A stretch of DNA of 64,000 nucleotides from Betaproteobacteria bacterium (GTDB lineage Bacteria > Pseudomonadota > Gammaproteobacteria > Burkholderiales > SG8-41). Positions 62,176 to 64,000 of the stretch are shown one piece after another; within the stretch, counting starts at the first letter, position 1; the number at the start of each line of letters is the position of its first letter. The DNA lies in the NCBI GenBank assembly GCA_021732605.1, contig JAKFUS010000041.1, forward strand, positions 1 through 64,000, given 5' to 3'. The notes under the pieces were generated by a model, which was not told the DNA's origin, searched no databases, and was given only the letters and a program-made list of their open reading frames with translations. Both the position numbers and the translations under genes were made by a program.

Positions 62176-63147
62176 ATGAAAATCGCCATCATCGATGATT
62201 ACCAGGATGCCTTCCGCCGGCTGGATTGCGCCAAACAACTGACAGGCCATGAACTGATTGCTTTTACCGATACCGAAAAGGATCCGGCCAAACTTGCTGC
62301 ACGGATCGGTGACGCCGAGGTGCTGGTGCTGACGCAGCAGCGCTCGAAACTGCCGCGCGCAGTGATTGAAAAACTGCCGAAGCTGAAGCTGGTCAGCCAG
62401 ACTGGTCGTAATGCCAATCACATCGACATCGCGGCCTGCACTGAAAAAGGCATCGTGGTGTCTGCGGGTGGCGCCGGCAATCCGAACCCGACGGCGGAAC
62501 TGGCCTGGGGGCTGATCCTCGCTGCGCTGCGTCGCATCCCTCAGGAAGTGCGGCGCCTGCAGGACGGCCAATGGCAGGGTTCGGTGGGCACCGGACTCGC
62601 CGGCAAGACGCTGGGTATTTATGCCTACGGCCGCATTGGCAGCCTGATGGCGCCTGTGGGCAAGGCTTTCGGCATGCGCGTGCTGTGCTGGGGGCGCGAT
62701 GCCTCGCTGGCCAAGGCACGCGCCGCGGGGTACGAGGTTGCGGCCAGCCGCGAAGCCTTTTTTGCCGAGTCCGATGTGATTTCGCTGCACCTGCCGCTGA
62801 ACGACGGCACCCGTGGCATCGTTACTGCGGAAGACCTCGCGCGCATGAAAACCACGGCATTGATCGTCAATACCAGCCGCGCGCCGATCATCGCCAAGGA
62901 CGCGCTGGTTGCCGCGCTGAAGGCCGGACGGCCGGGGCGCGCCGCGATCGATGTTTACGAAGACGAGCCGGTGATGAATGCAAACCACCCGCTGATCGGC
63001 ATGGACGACGTGGTGTGTACGCCGCATCTGGGTTATGTCGAGGAAGCCACTTACGAAGCCTATTACGGCACCGCAGTCGAACAGATTCTGGCGTTCATCG
63101 GCGGCAAGCCGATCAACGTCGCGAACCCGGATGTGCTGAAGAAATAA
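62176..63147 (+). CDS. D-2-hydroxyacid dehydrogenase family protein
   Basis: The NAD-binding segment LAGKTLGIYAYGRIGSLMAPVGKAFGM, the arginine region TALIVNTSRAPII, the glutamate in YEDEPV and the histidine in CTPHLGYVEE form the usual catalytic set. The first glycine of the GxGxxG motif is alanine (YAYGRIG). It has 323 residues. The next gene, a ThDP enzyme, may be in the same pathway. Confidence 0.9.
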   Translation: MKIAIIDDYQDAFRRLDCAKQLTGHELIAFTDTEKDPAKLAARIGDAEVLVLTQQRSKLPRAVIEKLPKLKLVSQTGRNANHIDIAACTEKGIVVSAGGAGNPNPTAELAWGLILAALRRIPQEVRRLQDGQWQGSVGTGLAGKTLGIYAYGRIGSLMAPVGKAFGMRVLCWGRDASLAKARAAGYEVAASREAFFAESDVISLHLPLNDGTRGIVTAEDLARMKTTALIVNTSRAPIIAKDALVAALKAGRPGRAAIDVYEDEPVMNANHPLIGMDDVVCTPHLGYVEEATYEAYYGTAVEQILAFIGGKPINVANPDVLKK

Positions 63148-63170
63148 CGTAAAAGAAGTCGGAGGAGAAC

Positions 63171-64000
63171 ATGGCTGCCAAAAAAATGCGTTGCGGTGTG
63201 GCTGCAGTTGAAGCGCTGCGCGCATCCGGTGTGACCAAGGTCTTCGGCCTGATGGGTTCGAGCACGCTGGAGATGTATGACGCGCTGTACGACGTCAAAA
63301 AGGAAATCGAATACATCGGTGTGCGCCACGAAAACTGCGGCATGCACATGGCTGATGCCTATGGCCGTGTCACCCAGACTCCTGGTGTATTTATCTGCGG
63401 CCAGGCAGGACCGGGTGCTGCGAACATGGTGCTGGGCCTGGCGCAGGCGAAGTTTGCCTATTCGCCGGTGGTGGCGATCACCGGCCTGGCGTCCACTGAG
63501 CATCTCGGGCGCGATGCCTTCCAGGAGATCGATCAAAACACGCTGTTCCTGCCGGTGACCAAGCGCGTGATGACGGTGCCGCGGCCGGAGCGCATTCCCG
63601 AATTCATCCTCGAGGCTTTCCGCATCGCCAATTCCGGCCGGCGCGGGCCGGTGGTGGTGAACATTGCGCGCGACCTGTTCAATCACAGCATCGACGCCGA
63701 TATTCCACAGCGCGTGAATCTGGACATCAAGCCGCCGGCAGCCGATCCGGAAACGCTGGTGGAAATGCGCAGGCTGATACTCGCCGCAAAAAAACCGGTG
63801 ATCCATGCCGGCGCCGGCATCAAGTGGTCGCGTGCCAGCGGCAAACTCGCGGCACTCGCCGAAAAACTGCAGATCCCCGTGACCAGTTCCGCGGGGCACG
63901 CCGATATTCTGCCGATGGATTTTCAGCTCCATGCTGCCGGCGTCGGTCCGCGCGGCAATCCTGTCGCGAGCGACCTGATGCGTGAAACGGATCTGATCAT
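63171..64000 (+). CDS. Thiamine-pyrophosphate-dependent enzyme, acetolactate synthase-like (partial)
   Basis: The open frame runs off the right edge, so it is missing from the ORF track. It begins MAAKKMRCGVAAVEALRASGVTKVFGLMG behind GGAGGAG. The ThDP-activating glutamate lies in VRHENCGMHMADAYGRVT, and CGQAGPGAANMVLGLAQA and GPVVVNIARDLF follow. The pyrophosphate-binding domain lies outside the window. It could be acetolactate synthase, sulfoacetaldehyde acetyltransferase or glyoxylate carboligase-like. Confidence 0.9.
   Translation, partial: MAAKKMRCGVAAVEALRASGVTKVFGLMGSSTLEMYDALYDVKKEIEYIGVRHENCGMHMADAYGRVTQTPGVFICGQAGPGAANMVLGLAQAKFAYSPVVAITGLASTEHLGRDAFQEIDQNTLFLPVTKRVMTVPRPERIPEFILEAFRIANSGRRGPVVVNIARDLFNHSIDADIPQRVNLDIKPPAADPETLVEMRRLILAAKKPVIHAGAGIKWSRASGKLAALAEKLQIPVTSSAGHADILPMDFQLHAAGVGPRGNPVASDLMRETDLI

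Overview
The window is chromosomal DNA from a GC-rich betaproteobacterium. The evidence is a housekeeping set whose gene order is familiar from Burkholderiales and Rhodocyclales/Nitrosomonadales: mlaFEDCB, an ABC exporter, bolA and murA, then hisGDCBHAFIE-tatABC, degQ, a Nif3 gene, petABC and sspAB. Two Bug-type (TctC) periplasmic receptors and a short-form HisG agree with this. Genus cannot be decided from the sequence alone.

Region 1 (1-16.8 kb). A long minus-strand operon encodes a complete envelope-spanning type IV pilus-like (MSHA/type II secretion-like) machine. It runs from an NtrC-type regulator through an ExeA/MshM ATPase with a C-terminal SPOR domain, a secretin lipoprotein (MshL), a TPR protein (MshN), an ATPase with an MshEN c-di-GMP domain, the platform protein MshG, a PilM/PilN-like fusion, PilO-like and PilP/MshK-like proteins, to two unusually large pilin-like proteins that share an LPCPDT domain. 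A PrsK-like histidine kinase gene converges on the end of the operon. No ordinary major pilin or prepilin peptidase gene is present. The block is flanked by an ABC ATPase gene on one side and the start of an ABC permease gene on the other. This is the best candidate for an undescribed system in the window.

Region 2 (16.9-24.2 kb). This holds the Mla lipid-transport operon (mlaFEDCB, with no mlaA), a YadGH-like ABC exporter, a BolA-family gene, murA and a VapBC toxin-antitoxin pair. Region 3 (24.2-26.9 kb) is an accessory patch with an ankyrin protein, a small secreted protein and an orphan MlaF paralogue whose H-loop histidine and signature leucine are changed. Region 4 (27.0-37.9 kb) holds the histidine operon, tatABC, a DegS/DegQ-like protease and a Nif3-family protein. 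Region 5 (38.1-49.3 kb) holds a Bug receptor-amidase-M14 hydrolase module, a His-rich secreted protein, the cytochrome bc1 complex, sspAB, a Tat-dependent amidohydrolase and a hairpin-rich repeat patch. Region 6 (49.3-64 kb) holds a hydroxyisobutyrate-dehydrogenase-like enzyme, tRNA-Thr, a Gld-type ABC system, a second Bug receptor, a toxin-antitoxin patch (HicAB, a beheaded toxin with its antitoxin, an HNH fragment), three MFS transporters, a D-2-hydroxyacid dehydrogenase and a partial ThDP-dependent enzyme.

The intergenic DNA carries several repeat families. One is an AT-rich site of about 27 bp found at least seven times, usually containing an exact IHF consensus, and in three cases it is part of a coding sequence. 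A second is a set of seven-base-period arrays, most of them folding into imperfect inverted repeats, placed between co-directional genes (mlaD/mlaC, ABC ATPase/permease, hisA/hisF, tatA/tatB, sspA/sspB). A third is a GTAGGG...CCGCCGG element present in three places. All calls come from reading the sequence; no database search was possible.
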